Below are positions 10,272-19,534 of a stretch of DNA of 49,118 nt, in pieces; position 1 is the stretch's first letter, and every line of letters starts with the position of its first letter. Position numbers and translations under genes: made by a program. Source of the stretch: Bacteroides cellulosilyticus DSM 14838. GTDB lineage: Bacteria > Bacteroidota > Bacteroidia > Bacteroidales > Bacteroidaceae. The stretch spans positions 291,652 through 340,769 of the forward strand of contig NZ_EQ973490.1 of NCBI RefSeq assembly GCF_000158035.1, written 5' to 3'. The notes beneath the pieces were generated by a model. The model worked only from the letters and a program-made list of their open reading frames with translations, ran no database searches and was not told where the DNA came from.

Positions 10272-11785
10272 TCACACTCTATCTTAAAGCTGATGGCTTT
10301 GTCACCTTCCATTATTGGCGTTTCAACTTGCAAACCTTCAGGAGTTTCTTTCCACTTAATAACTTGATTACTTCCCAGCACTCTCACATTCTTTACTTTC
10401 ACAGAGGAAGGTACAGATGCCCCGGCAAATCCTTTTAGTAACAATGAAGTCCCAGCTTTGGGCATTCCCAAAGTTATCGCATAAACTATATTTTCCTTTG
10501 TAGTATAGCGAATATCATTCGAGGAATATTTTACTTTCAAGAATTCTTTGTGATTCTTGAAATCTCCTTCCGGCTGAGTTGTGGGGCCTTCTCCATACAT
10601 ATACCAAGGTCTCGTATTGTAAATGGCTTCTCCATTCACTTTCAGCCACTCTCCTATCGAAAGTAGTATATCTTTCTGTTCCACTGGGATTGTACCATCA
10701 GCACGCGGGGAAACATTCAGCAACAATACACCATTTTTACTTACTATATCCACTAAGACATCTATTAAATCTTTAGATGTCTTTAGTACCATATTCTCTG
10801 TGTAACTCCAACTATCCGTACTGATAGTTTCGTCAGTCATCCATAACCGTGGTTCTATGTTTTGCTTCCTCGATTTTTCAAGATTCTCAATACTTACATT
10901 CAGTGGCAAATCACCTTGCTTACGGCAGATAGTTACCTCCTTGCCTTTTTTCTTTGCCTCTTTGATATAATATTCGGCAAATTTATATAAATATTCCTCC
11001 GGTATCATATCCAACCACGCATCAAACCAAATTACATCTGGACTATACTTGTCTATCACTTCTTTTAAAGCTCCAAACCATATTGGCTCGTAGAACTCCT
11101 CAGGCGTTACATTACCATAAAGTAAACGTAACATCGGGTTATTCGAAGAAGTAGGCATGTTTTCCAAATACGGAAAGTGACTATCCCACATATCCCAAAA
11201 ATCAGGAGTTTTCGTACGATTGACATCATTCTTATAACGTTGAAGTAAACGAGCATGATGGAATGTTGTTATCAACTTCATTCCATGTTTCTTTATCTCT
11301 TGCTGAATCTCGCCAACAATATCTTTTTGGGGACCCATCAATACTGAATTCCAAGGAGTAGTTTGCGTATCCCACATAGCGAAACCGTCATGATGCTCTG
11401 CCACCGGTCCTGCAAATTTAGCACCTGCCAACTGGAATAAATCGACCCACTCTTTTGCATTAAACTTTTCAGCTTTAAACAATGGCACCAGAGCTTCATA
11501 TCCTACTTTCTTCGGATCACCATAATGTTCTTTATGATATTTGTATTCCTTCCGATTCTCCATAAACATCAGCCTTGGATACCATTCATACGAATATGCC
11601 GGAACAGAATAAACACCCCAATGGAAATAGATACCAAACTTGGCATCTTTCAACCACTCGGGCTCTGAATTATACTGAGATTCATTGGATATCTTAGTCC
11701 AATCCATCTTATAGTTTTCAAACTGAGCTACCATTTCCAAAGGAAACAGAAATAAGCACAAAATAAATAATGCGTTTTTCATCAA
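10268..11785 (-). CDS. GH29 alpha-L-fucosidase (copy 2)
   Basis: A 505-aa exported alpha-L-fucosidase candidate, close paralogue of the protein at 3635-5152. The signal peptide ends near EMVA. Key blocks are KFGIYFHWGVYSVPAY, VAEHHDGFAMWD and PDVIWFDAWLD, with Asp255 as expected nucleophile. The replacements against copy 1 (Gly-Phe for Gly-Val after HHD, Trp for Tyr before the nucleophile) lie next to the active site, so the copies may prefer different linkages or aglycones. It is the first gene of the GH29-GH78-GH78-GH29-GH31 run, after a 124-bp gap with a promoter box, and overlaps the next gene by four bases. Confidence 0.9.
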   Translation of the reverse strand: MMKNALFILCLFLFPLEMVAQFENYKMDWTKISNESQYNSEPEWLKDAKFGIYFHWGVYSVPAYSYEWYPRLMFMENRKEYKYHKEHYGDPKKVGYEALVPLFKAEKFNAKEWVDLFQLAGAKFAGPVAEHHDGFAMWDTQTTPWNSVLMGPQKDIVGEIQQEIKKHGMKLITTFHHARLLQRYKNDVNRTKTPDFWDMWDSHFPYLENMPTSSNNPMLRLLYGNVTPEEFYEPIWFGALKEVIDKYSPDVIWFDAWLDMIPEEYLYKFAEYYIKEAKKKGKEVTICRKQGDLPLNVSIENLEKSRKQNIEPRLWMTDETISTDSWSYTENMVLKTSKDLIDVLVDIVSKNGVLLLNVSPRADGTIPVEQKDILLSIGEWLKVNGEAIYNTRPWYMYGEGPTTQPEGDFKNHKEFLKVKYSSNDIRYTTKENIVYAITLGMPKAGTSLLLKGFAGASVPSSVKVKNVRVLGSNQVIKWKETPEGLQVETPIMEGDKAISFKIECE

Positions 11786-11840
11786 ACTATTCTTTTAAAG
11801 TTACAATTATTTAAAGCATACACCCAATTATATATGAATA

Positions 11841-11878
11841 CAAAAGTACGAAAAGTCTCATTATACAGAAAGTACGAA
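11841..11878 (-). promoter_or_regulatory. Promoter and repeated motif before the glycosidase run
   Basis: On the minus strand TACTTTTG (11848-11841) fits the Bacteroides -7 box, 56 bases before the GH29 start. The 10-mer AAAGTACGAA occurs at 11843-11852 (overlapping the box) and again at 11869-11878, 26 bases apart. This may be a regulator site. It suggests the glycosidases have a promoter separate from that of the upstream isomerase gene. Confidence 0.45.
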
Positions 11879-11909
11879 TCAGACGAAAGATAGCACAAAA
11901 CAGGCATTG

Positions 11910-13334
11910 TTAACAAATCCTTATTACCGGTATATTTAATAGGAATGCCAATTTTTCAATCTTATCCGCAATGTGTCCTATTCCTATTGCACAATGATGA
12001 GAAGGTCCTTCCTTACTCCATTTATTCATAAATTCCTTTGCACCAATCGAAAAATGATAACGACTATTGGTATTACCAATTTCCAGAACAGGACCAGAAA
12101 CCGATTCTCCTTGAGCCACAAGAAAAAAAATTCCATTTTTATTCTCGCATACTGCCAATAAAGTCACCGCACCGTGTCTTACACTCATTTGAATAGAAAG
12201 ACCTTTACCTGGCTTACCGTGATATATAGCCAATGGCACAAGCTTAACTCTTTCTTGGGCTATTGCAAAATGAGCAGGTCCGTCGTGTCCTAACATAACA
12301 ATATCGTCATTAAAATCCATAGCATAAAACTCTGAAAAGGAACCACCTACTCCAAACTCCGACATGATTTTCATGGCCTGTACATTTTTTACTTCACATT
12401 CACCGGCAATAGGGATACCTTTTCCGGTAAGTAATGTATGTCCTGCTATTACAGAAGTCACAATGTCTTCATAACTTTTATCATCACTCCCTTCAAAGTA
12501 ATAGGCCATTGAGCCAAGCCTATGATTTGCAATAAGTTTATCTAAGGCAACCGATGTTTTGGCAGCACGTACCACTTCTGCTTCTTCACATTCGGAAGTT
12601 ATCTCAAAACATCTATTAAATTCATCTATTTTAGCCACCAATTCTTCCGTACTGACAGTATCTCTATACTTCTTAACCTCACACATCTCTACAATCTCTA
12701 TATGTGTACCAAAGACTGAGGATTGCTGAGTCAAGTCGGTATATACATCGAGCATTCCACAATAGTAATGTCCAAGTACACCAAGCCTATTATTTTTCAT
12801 CACAGATCGTACACGTGCAGCTTCTATCCATCCGTCTATCTCATTCCATGAATCGACATCCTCTAAATATCCTGTTACAAAATCGTACCTTAAATTGGCG
12901 CGATTAAAAACATTGCCTATTTCGGGAACCGAACAAGCCTGACAATGAGCTAACCAAAATCCTGTCATGCCACCTCGGTCTTTCATCGAATTGATATAGT
13001 TATAATCAATAGCCGGAACAGGTTGAAGATTTAAAACGATTATAGGGCAATTTAATCTTTGTGCTATCGGAAGCACTGTAGATGAAAGAGAATATGTAGC
13101 AACATATAGAAATATTAGATCGACTTCTTCTCTCATAAAAGAGGATGCAGCCGATAATGCCTTTTCCGGACTATCAACCATTCCCTCATCAACAACCGTA
13201 ATATTGTGTTGCTTCTTTATTCGCTCTCTTATTCTGCCTTGATATATGTTCAAGACATCCAATAATCCATCAAACTGCCCCCAATAGGTATCAAGACCAG
13301 TGCCGAAAAGACCTATTTTTAATTGACTCTGCAT
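11910..13334 (-). CDS. L-fucose/L-arabinose isomerase family protein
   Basis: A 474-aa cytoplasmic protein without signal peptide, resembling the L-arabinose and L-fucose isomerase superfamily, metal-dependent enzymes that interconvert aldoses and ketoses. Likely metal ligands are Glu in GECEVK, Glu in SFSEFYAMDF, His in MLGHDGPAH and His near the C-terminus in PSHHCAIGIGH, in the order seen in L-arabinose isomerase. Length suits AraA (~500) better than FucI (~590). Next to fucosidases and rhamnosidases it could isomerise L-fucose, L-rhamnose or another released sugar. No kinase or aldolase follows, so any downstream pathway must be elsewhere. It is divergent from an AraC gene that likely controls it. 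Confidence 0.75.
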   Translation of the reverse strand: MQSQLKIGLFGTGLDTYWGQFDGLLDVLNIYQGRIRERIKKQHNITVVDEGMVDSPEKALSAASSFMREEVDLIFLYVATYSLSSTVLPIAQRLNCPIIVLNLQPVPAIDYNYINSMKDRGGMTGFWLAHCQACSVPEIGNVFNRANLRYDFVTGYLEDVDSWNEIDGWIEAARVRSVMKNNRLGVLGHYYCGMLDVYTDLTQQSSVFGTHIEIVEMCEVKKYRDTVSTEELVAKIDEFNRCFEITSECEEAEVVRAAKTSVALDKLIANHRLGSMAYYFEGSDDKSYEDIVTSVIAGHTLLTGKGIPIAGECEVKNVQAMKIMSEFGVGGSFSEFYAMDFNDDIVMLGHDGPAHFAIAQERVKLVPLAIYHGKPGKGLSIQMSVRHGAVTLLAVCENKNGIFFLVAQGESVSGPVLEIGNTNSRYHFSIGAKEFMNKWSKEGPSHHCAIGIGHIADKIEKLAFLLNIPVIRIC

Positions 13335-13357
13335 ATACTATTTTTTTATTTCGCATA

Positions 13358-13365
13358 CAAAAATA
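13358..13365 (-). promoter_or_regulatory. -7 box for the isomerase gene
   Basis: TATTTTTG on the minus strand matches TAnnTTTG and lies 24 bases before the isomerase start. A TTG (13384-13382) sits 16 bases further upstream as a possible -33 element, immediately next to the paired repeats described separately. Confidence 0.5.
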
Positions 13366-13385
13366 AGCCATCGCCATAAAGCAAC

Positions 13386-13418
13386 ATATTACTTTTTGCT
13401 ATATAGATATTACTTTTT
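13386..13418. promoter_or_regulatory. Two 12-bp direct repeats 21 bp apart, likely AraC operator
   Basis: ATATTACTTTTT occurs perfectly at 13386-13397 and 13407-13418. The 21-bp period is two helical turns, the spacing of AraC-family half-sites. The pair lies between the divergent isomerase and AraC-family genes, just upstream of the predicted isomerase promoter, an activator position. The binding protein is inferred to be the 304-aa regulator at 13525-14439. Confidence 0.55.
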
Positions 13419-13483
13419 CAACACATGTCGAATATGTCCTATTATTTATCTGATATGCTATTAACAAATAAATCTTAAATATT

Positions 13484-13491
13484 TATATTTG
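13484..13491 (+). promoter_or_regulatory. -7 box for the second AraC-family gene
   Basis: TATATTTG matches the Bacteroides -7 consensus and lies 33 bases before the ATG at 13525. No convincing -33 element is seen; the surrounding sequence is very AT-rich. Confidence 0.45.
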
Positions 13492-13524
13492 CCTATATTA
13501 TAATAAACTAAATATTACCCCCCT

Positions 13525-14439
13525 ATGAGCGGAACTTCAAATGTAAAATATCTCTCCTCCAGCGAGCAGGATACTCGATGGGGATTAACGGTCAACACAG
13601 TAGGTCATCAGCTAATTAAGCCAAATTCTGTCTACCCATCAGCCAGTCATCCGTTTCATTATCTTTTCTCTCCGGAGAAAGGAAGAATACTCAATGAGTA
13701 CCAACTGATTTATATTCTCGACGGAAAAGGAACATTCGTATCTATGAATAAGAAGAAAATGCAGATACATAGCGGCCACATGATTTTACTTTTTCCCGGC
13801 GAATGGCATAGCTACAAACCCGATAAAGAAACAGGATGGTACGAATATTGGATTGGCTTCAATGGACAAGACATAGAGAAGTTAGTTGAAGTAGATTTCT
13901 TCCGAAAAGACAATCCTATCTTCAACATCGGATTAAATGAGAATGTAATTCAATTATACAAACAGGCAGCCAACGTGGCACAAGAACAGACTACAGGATT
14001 CCAGCAAATACTTGCGGGAATAGTCCATCTTCTACTTGGCTATACCTATTCAGAGCATAAACAGAATTCATTTATAAATATGAATGTGCTTGATCAGATA
14101 AATACAGCTAAACATCTTATCGCTGAAAATTATAAAACAGAAATTACACCGAAAGATATAGCCACTAAAATTAACATGAGCTATTCCTGTTTCCGAAAGG
14201 TTTTCAAACAATATACCGGATTTTCCCCATCCAGATACAAAGAAGAACTACGGTTACAGACAAGTAAGGAATTGCTGGCAAATACCACCATGACCAGTCA
14301 GGAGATTGCTTTCGAAGTAGGTTTTGACACACCTTATTATTTCTGTATTCTTTTCAAGAAACGAACTGGTTATTCGCCTTTGGAATATAGAAACTTAGCA
14401 CAGGGGAAATACATTTCCAACGATTTAAGACACAATTAG
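13525..14439 (+). CDS. AraC-family transcriptional regulator
   Basis: A 304-aa cytoplasmic regulator. Residues ~45-130 form the cupin-type arm (LIYILDGKGTFVS and GHMILLFPGEWHSYKPDKE, a typical AraC sugar-pocket segment). Residues ~190-295 carry two HTH units (YSCFRKVFKQYTGFSPSRYK and DTPYYFCILFKKRTGYSPLEY). The nearest target is the divergent isomerase gene. The glycosidase run beyond it and the susC-like gene at 14952 are other candidates. The N-terminus places the sensing domain before the HTH, the usual order. The effector is unknown; L-fucose or L-rhamnose would fit the neighbourhood. Confidence 0.9.
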   Translation: MSGTSNVKYLSSSEQDTRWGLTVNTVGHQLIKPNSVYPSASHPFHYLFSPEKGRILNEYQLIYILDGKGTFVSMNKKKMQIHSGHMILLFPGEWHSYKPDKETGWYEYWIGFNGQDIEKLVEVDFFRKDNPIFNIGLNENVIQLYKQAANVAQEQTTGFQQILAGIVHLLLGYTYSEHKQNSFINMNVLDQINTAKHLIAENYKTEITPKDIATKINMSYSCFRKVFKQYTGFSPSRYKEELRLQTSKELLANTTMTSQEIAFEVGFDTPYYFCILFKKRTGYSPLEYRNLAQGKYISNDLRHN

Positions 14440-14951
14440 CCACTTTCACTACATCTGCAGTCTTTATCTCCGAAAAAACAAAATTAAGACGCAGTGAAAG
14501 CAGCTTGCCTATAAAAACGCAACAGAATGTACTACAACAAACAAAAACACTTGGTTAATGTATAAAATATTACTCATTCCCAATCCCCATCCACCAAAAG
14601 GTTCATCATTAGACAACACAACCTCCTTGAATTTCTTTTTATCCAACTTATATTCTTCAAGAGGGATTAGTGTAGTAAACAGAGTATCTGTTACATTAGA
14701 GAAGTTTCTTCTGAAAATAGTTATTTCTATATTCACTCTTTATCCATCTCATAAACAATACATTAAATTGATTTGAGTAGTAAATGAGTAGTCCCCGATT
14801 TGTTAAAAATCAGGGATATGTATTGGTGGTGAATATCTTTTTTGCAGTTCGCACATCGAAATTTCTACATTTGCGATGAAGTTTAATTCGAGCACTGCGC
14901 AGAGCTAAGAAGAAAACAAAAAGAGTTATCCACCTAAAAAAATTTAATGCG
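14440..14951. other. Gene-free stretch with leader of the first susC-like gene
   Basis: About 510 bases without a gene I can support. A 75-codon minus-strand frame (14509-14736) has a protein-like middle (EEYKLDKKKFKEVVL, PFGGWGLGM) but no recognised family or promoter and could be a gene remnant. GAGTAGT is repeated 11 bases apart near 14776-14793. CCCCGATTT (14793-14801) pairs with AAATCAGGG (14807-14815) as a small hairpin. The susC-like promoter follows. Confidence 0.4.
14841..14873 (+). promoter_or_regulatory. Promoter of the beta-glucan locus
   Basis: TTTG (14841-14844) and TACATTTG (14866-14873) form a good Bacteroides -33/-7 pair separated by 21 bases. This leaves a leader of roughly 70 bases before the susC-like ATG at 14952. 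Confidence 0.6.
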
Positions 14952-17900
14952 ATGAAGAGTAAAACACATCTTCTGAAAAAAGCCTTATGGCTAAAGAATC
15001 TATTCTTGACGGCGTGCCTCATATTGGTAGCAATGCCCGTACTCTCCCAGACAAGAACAGTAACAGGTACCGTAACCGACACATCGGGTGACGCACTGAT
15101 TGGTGTATCCATCCTCGTGCAAGGTACCAGCAACGGTGTAGTTACCGATTTAGACGGTAAATATACATTAACGAACGTTCCGGAAAACGGAACACTCACT
15201 TTTAGTTATATAGGTATGTTACCGCAAGATATAAAAGTGAACGGACGTTCGGCTATCAATGTGACATTGAAAGAGGATTCACAGCAGTTGGAAGAAATTA
15301 TCGTAATCGGTTATGGTGCTGCAAAGGCCAAAGACCTGACGGCTCCCATTACCGTAGTTAAAGGTGAGGCCCTGACTGCCGTACCTTCTACTACTCCTAT
15401 GGCAGCCCTCCAAGGAAAAGTTCCCGGTGTCAATATCGTAAATAATGGTGCTCCAGGTGAAGGCCCTACCGTACAGATCCGTGGTATCGGTTCATTCTCC
15501 AACAGTAAGCCGTTGTTCGTTGTAGATGGTATGTTCTACGACAACATCAACTTCCTGAACAACGCGGATATTCAGGAAATGTCTATCCTGAAAGATGCTT
15601 CGGCTGCCGCTATCTATGGTGTACGCGCTGCAAACGGTGTAGTTCTCATCACTACCAAAAAAGGTTCGCGTAACCAGAAAGCAAAGATCACTTATGACGG
15701 TTATGTAGGTATCCAGAAAGCATCCAATGTGCTCGAACTCTGTAATGCACACGAATATGCAACTATGCTTCTCGAAGGTAACTTCGACTCCTATAAGACT
15801 CACTTCACACAATCCATCGACAAATACGGCGGTAGTTATGATGACCCCGACTTCCATAATTGGACTTTTGGAGCAGACAACGACTGGTACGACCAGCTTC
15901 TGCGCACTGCCGCTATCACAAACCACAGTTTAAACATTAACGGTGGTTCCGAAAAAGCGGTGTATGCTGTCGGCGTAAGCTATTTGTATCAAGATGGTAT
16001 TATGGATGTTGACAACAACTACAAACGTATGAACTTCCGTGGTTCTGTCGATTATGATGCTACGAACTGGCTGAAAGTCGGTTTCAACGGTGTGTTTAGT
16101 AACTCCACACAACAAGTGCCTAACAATCAGGCATGGCAGAAAGCATTCAACTGTCCTCCCATCGTAGCTCTTTATGATGACAAGTACAATGAAAAGTCTT
16201 TCCCTGACAAATTTGGTTCTCCGGATGCAATCGGTTATACATCAAACTTCTATAATCCTGTCGCAACTGCCAAGTATTTCGATTCAAGCAAAGAAAACTA
16301 TCAGGTATTGAGCAACTTCTACGCTCAGATTGATTTTATTCCCAGCAAATTGAATTTCAAGACGAACTATTCTTATAGTTTCCTCTCTACCCAAGGTCGT
16401 GAGTTTACTCCGAAATACTACGTAAGCAGCTGGCAACAATCAGCCACCACTCAGCTTACAAAGAACGAAAACAAGTATTACAACTATATCTGGGATAATA
16501 CCCTGACTTATAATGACCAATGGGGCAAACACAGATTCGGCGCCATGGCAGGTTACTCCATGCGTCAGGAACAATGGCGTATGTTCGAAGGTAAAGCAAG
16601 CAACGTTCCCGATGGAGCTGACGAATACTGGTACATCAAGAACGGTGACGCAGCAGGTGCTACCGTAAAAGACGACGGCTACTGCTACAGAGGTGTTTCT
16701 TACTTCGCCCGTCTGAACTACAACTATGATGACAAATATCTGTTGATGTTCACAATGCGTGCCGATGGTTCCAGCAAATATCAGGAACATTGGGGTTACT
16801 TCCCTTCAGTAGGTGCAGCCTGGGTTCTGTCCGAAGAATCATTCTTGAAAGATCAGAAATGGATTGACTTCCTGAAACTACGTGCAAGCTGGGGTAAGCT
16901 GGGTAACGACCAAGTAGCAGCAAGCGACGGTTTTGCTTCTATCGCGACCGGTAACGCTGCCTCCGGTGTATTTGGTAATTCTACCATTGCAGGTTATCAG
17001 AACAGTACATACTTCAGTTGGTTGAAGTGGGAAGTTGTTGAAGAATGGAATGCAGGTATAAACTTTATTACCCTCAACAACCGTCTGAATATCGACGTTG
17101 ACTATTATCACCGTATGACTAATAACGCTGTGATCGCTCCGCTACTCCCATTCAGCACCACCACCCTTGCCGGAAACTATGGTAAGATTCTCAACTCCGG
17201 TATCGATGTAAGTGCCAACTGGAACGATAAAATCGGTAGAGACTTCTCATACAATATCGGTGTAAACATTTCTACTTTGAGAAACCGCGTGAAAGACCTG
17301 AACGGTAACAGTATCATCAGAGGCGGTAAGACCGTTAATATAGTAGGTAAAGAAATGAACTCATTCTACGGATTCAAAATGATAGGTGTTTATCAGACAG
17401 AGGCAGAAATTGCCGCTGATCCTATTGCAGTGGCCAACGATTGTGTACCGGGCGACTTAAAGTATGCCGACCTCGATGGAAACAATGTTCTTGACGGAAA
17501 TGACCGTACTACATTAGGTTCTTATATTCCTAATTTTACTTACGGTATCAACCTCGGTCTTAACTACAAGAACCTCGACTTCCAGCTGACTACCTACGGA
17601 CAGGCCGGTGCCCAGATGTTCAACCGTAAACGTGCGCTTCGTTATTCTTCACAGAATTATAACTTCGACCGCGCCCAATATGAAAAACGCTGGACAGGCC
17701 CGGGTTCCACGAACTCCAATCCGTCGGCTGCCGCCCTGCTGAAACCTTGGAACGTAAGCGACCAGAAGTATAGCTCTTACTTTGTAGAAAGTGCCGACTA
17801 CTTCCGTATTCAGAATATTACGCTTGGTTATACATTCCGTAACCTCAAGTTTGGTAACTATACCATGCCGGGCTTACGCCTGAGTCTGACTGCCGACCGT

Positions 17901-18020
17901 CCGTTCACAACTTTCAAGGCCAACGCATTCACTCCTGAATTGTCCGACAGCCAAGGTTGGGATACCGAAGTATATCCTTTGACATCGACTTACACCTTAG
18001 GTTTGAAAATTGATTTCTAA
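14952..18020 (+). CDS. SusC-like TonB-dependent outer-membrane transporter
   Basis: A 1022-aa outer-membrane transporter that would import oligosaccharides using TonB energy. A signal peptide ends near PVLSQ. A CarboxypepD_reg-like domain (~37-115, TVTGTVTDTSGDALIGVSI) precedes the plug (~125-235), which carries the SusC-family block ILKDASAAAIYGVRAANGV. The remainder is a 22-strand barrel ending in an aromatic-terminated strand (TYTLGLKIDF). Length is normal for the family. A SusD-like gene follows by 28 bases, forming the usual lid-and-barrel pair, and GH3 and GH144 genes downstream indicate a beta-1,2-glucan cargo. Confidence 0.95.
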   Translation: MKSKTHLLKKALWLKNLFLTACLILVAMPVLSQTRTVTGTVTDTSGDALIGVSILVQGTSNGVVTDLDGKYTLTNVPENGTLTFSYIGMLPQDIKVNGRSAINVTLKEDSQQLEEIIVIGYGAAKAKDLTAPITVVKGEALTAVPSTTPMAALQGKVPGVNIVNNGAPGEGPTVQIRGIGSFSNSKPLFVVDGMFYDNINFLNNADIQEMSILKDASAAAIYGVRAANGVVLITTKKGSRNQKAKITYDGYVGIQKASNVLELCNAHEYATMLLEGNFDSYKTHFTQSIDKYGGSYDDPDFHNWTFGADNDWYDQLLRTAAITNHSLNINGGSEKAVYAVGVSYLYQDGIMDVDNNYKRMNFRGSVDYDATNWLKVGFNGVFSNSTQQVPNNQAWQKAFNCPPIVALYDDKYNEKSFPDKFGSPDAIGYTSNFYNPVATAKYFDSSKENYQVLSNFYAQIDFIPSKLNFKTNYSYSFLSTQGREFTPKYYVSSWQQSATTQLTKNENKYYNYIWDNTLTYNDQWGKHRFGAMAGYSMRQEQWRMFEGKASNVPDGADEYWYIKNGDAAGATVKDDGYCYRGVSYFARLNYNYDDKYLLMFTMRADGSSKYQEHWGYFPSVGAAWVLSEESFLKDQKWIDFLKLRASWGKLGNDQVAASDGFASIATGNAASGVFGNSTIAGYQNSTYFSWLKWEVVEEWNAGINFITLNNRLNIDVDYYHRMTNNAVIAPLLPFSTTTLAGNYGKILNSGIDVSANWNDKIGRDFSYNIGVNISTLRNRVKDLNGNSIIRGGKTVNIVGKEMNSFYGFKMIGVYQTEAEIAADPIAVANDCVPGDLKYADLDGNNVLDGNDRTTLGSYIPNFTYGINLGLNYKNLDFQLTTYGQAGAQMFNRKRALRYSSQNYNFDRAQYEKRWTGPGSTNSNPSAAALLKPWNVSDQKYSSYFVESADYFRIQNITLGYTFRNLKFGNYTMPGLRLSLTADRPFTTFKANAFTPELSDSQGWDTEVYPLTSTYTLGLKIDF

Positions 18021-18048
18021 GAAATAACCCATTAATAATTTAGAACTA

Positions 18049-19515
18049 ATGAAAACATTAATAAGACCTTTTATATATATAATGTCCGCCTTGATGGTAT
18101 TATCGTTCGCATCCTGTAATGATTTTCTGGACAAAGAGCCTGAAGGAAAAGTGCCGGAAGAGAAGGTGGATTATACCAATATCAGCAATATGTACCAACC
18201 GGTATCAGGCGTATATGCAAAGATTCGCACCAGCGGTTTGCACTGGGTGATCTGGGAAATTACTACGATTCGCGACCAGGACGTATTTAGCGGCCAGTGG
18301 AATGGCAGCGACTATTACAACCTGAGCGAATATAAGTATAATGATTCTTTCTGGGGCTTCAACGAATTGTGGATGCAATATTACAATATTATCAAAACTG
18401 CCAATGCAGCTATTGAATCGTTAGACCTGTACGCTGAGAATATCACCAACGATAGCGATATGAAAAACTATAAGGCATATCGTGGTGAAGTGATGTTTAT
18501 GCGTGCTTATGCCTACTATCGTCTGGTGCAGGCATTTGGTCCGGTTACCATTCTCCGCGACAATAATCAGGTTGATTTGAGCCGCTCCACTGCCAATGCG
18601 GTAAACAAATATGCATTGGAAGATTTGCAGTACGGCATTGATAATATGCCGCGTATCCGTCCGAACCAAAGTGAACACAAGGGAGCCGTTACAGCGTTCT
18701 CTGCCGAGATGCTGGCTGCCAAGTTTCATCTGAACATGGGTAACTATGCAAAGGTAGAAGAACTGACAAACGATATTATTGAGCATGGTAATTTCTCACT
18801 CTATCCCGACTTCTACCAGTTATGGAAGATTCCCGGAAAGCTCTGTGACGAGTCTATATTCGAATGTCAGATGACTGACTTCGGCAATGGTTCCGGAGAT
18901 CTGATTGATGGTGACCAATGGTTTGTTTGTCAAGGTCCCAATAACTCCGGCAGTGACATCAGCGGTTGGGGAGACTGCGGTATCCTGAAATCTTTCCGTG
19001 ACTGGGCATACGCTCGTGGAGAGACAATACGTGCCACCACTTCATTCCTGCTGGCAGGAGAAACGACACCGGACGGTGATTATATCCGGGAGCAAGTAGA
19101 TCCGAAAAAGACCGACTGCTGGAACGGTAAAGCATACACCCCGCTGAACCAATTAACACCGGGACGTACGAAATACGGTACAAACAATAATGCACGTATT
19201 TTCCGCTATGCTGATGTTCTCTTGATGAATGCCGAGGCGAAAATCAAAAATGGCAAGAATGGTGACGCTCCATTCAATGAAGTAAGAAGACGTGCCAAGA
19301 TGCCGGAACTTACCAATGTAACTTTCCAACAAGTTATCGACGAACGCCGTATGGAGTTGATGTGCGAATGGGGCGAACGTTATAACGACCTTGTACGCAC
19401 CGGTCTGGCAAAAACAGAATTGAAAGGCTGGTCTGAAGATAAGGCACTTTTGCCGCTTCCTTTCAACCAGTATACTCAGATTCCTGATTTGCTGAAAGAG
19501 CCGAAGGATGAGTAA
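18049..19515 (+). CDS. SusD-like glycan-binding lipoprotein
   Basis: A 488-aa outer-membrane lipoprotein that captures glycan and works as the lid of the SusC-like transporter. The signal peptide ends at lipobox FASC (Cys23), followed by acidic residues (NDFLDKEPEGK) typical of surface export in Bacteroides. TPR-like helices include RGEVMFMRAYAYYRLVQAFG (~144-163), the family hallmark. The C-terminal block IDERRMELMCEWGERYNDLVRTG is also typical. Its transcript continues through a strong hairpin into the GH3 gene. Confidence 0.93.
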   Translation: MKTLIRPFIYIMSALMVLSFASCNDFLDKEPEGKVPEEKVDYTNISNMYQPVSGVYAKIRTSGLHWVIWEITTIRDQDVFSGQWNGSDYYNLSEYKYNDSFWGFNELWMQYYNIIKTANAAIESLDLYAENITNDSDMKNYKAYRGEVMFMRAYAYYRLVQAFGPVTILRDNNQVDLSRSTANAVNKYALEDLQYGIDNMPRIRPNQSEHKGAVTAFSAEMLAAKFHLNMGNYAKVEELTNDIIEHGNFSLYPDFYQLWKIPGKLCDESIFECQMTDFGNGSGDLIDGDQWFVCQGPNNSGSDISGWGDCGILKSFRDWAYARGETIRATTSFLLAGETTPDGDYIREQVDPKKTDCWNGKAYTPLNQLTPGRTKYGTNNNARIFRYADVLLMNAEAKIKNGKNGDAPFNEVRRRAKMPELTNVTFQQVIDERRMELMCEWGERYNDLVRTGLAKTELKGWSEDKALLPLPFNQYTQIPDLLKEPKDE

Positions 19516-19534
19516 CCTTATGAATTAATTTAGT

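Noticed and set aside
14509..14736. 75-codon minus-strand frame in the gap before the first susC-like gene
   Set aside because: Some segments look protein-like, but there is no promoter, no recognisable family and an opposing frame covers the same bases; kept only as a possible remnant in the gap entry.
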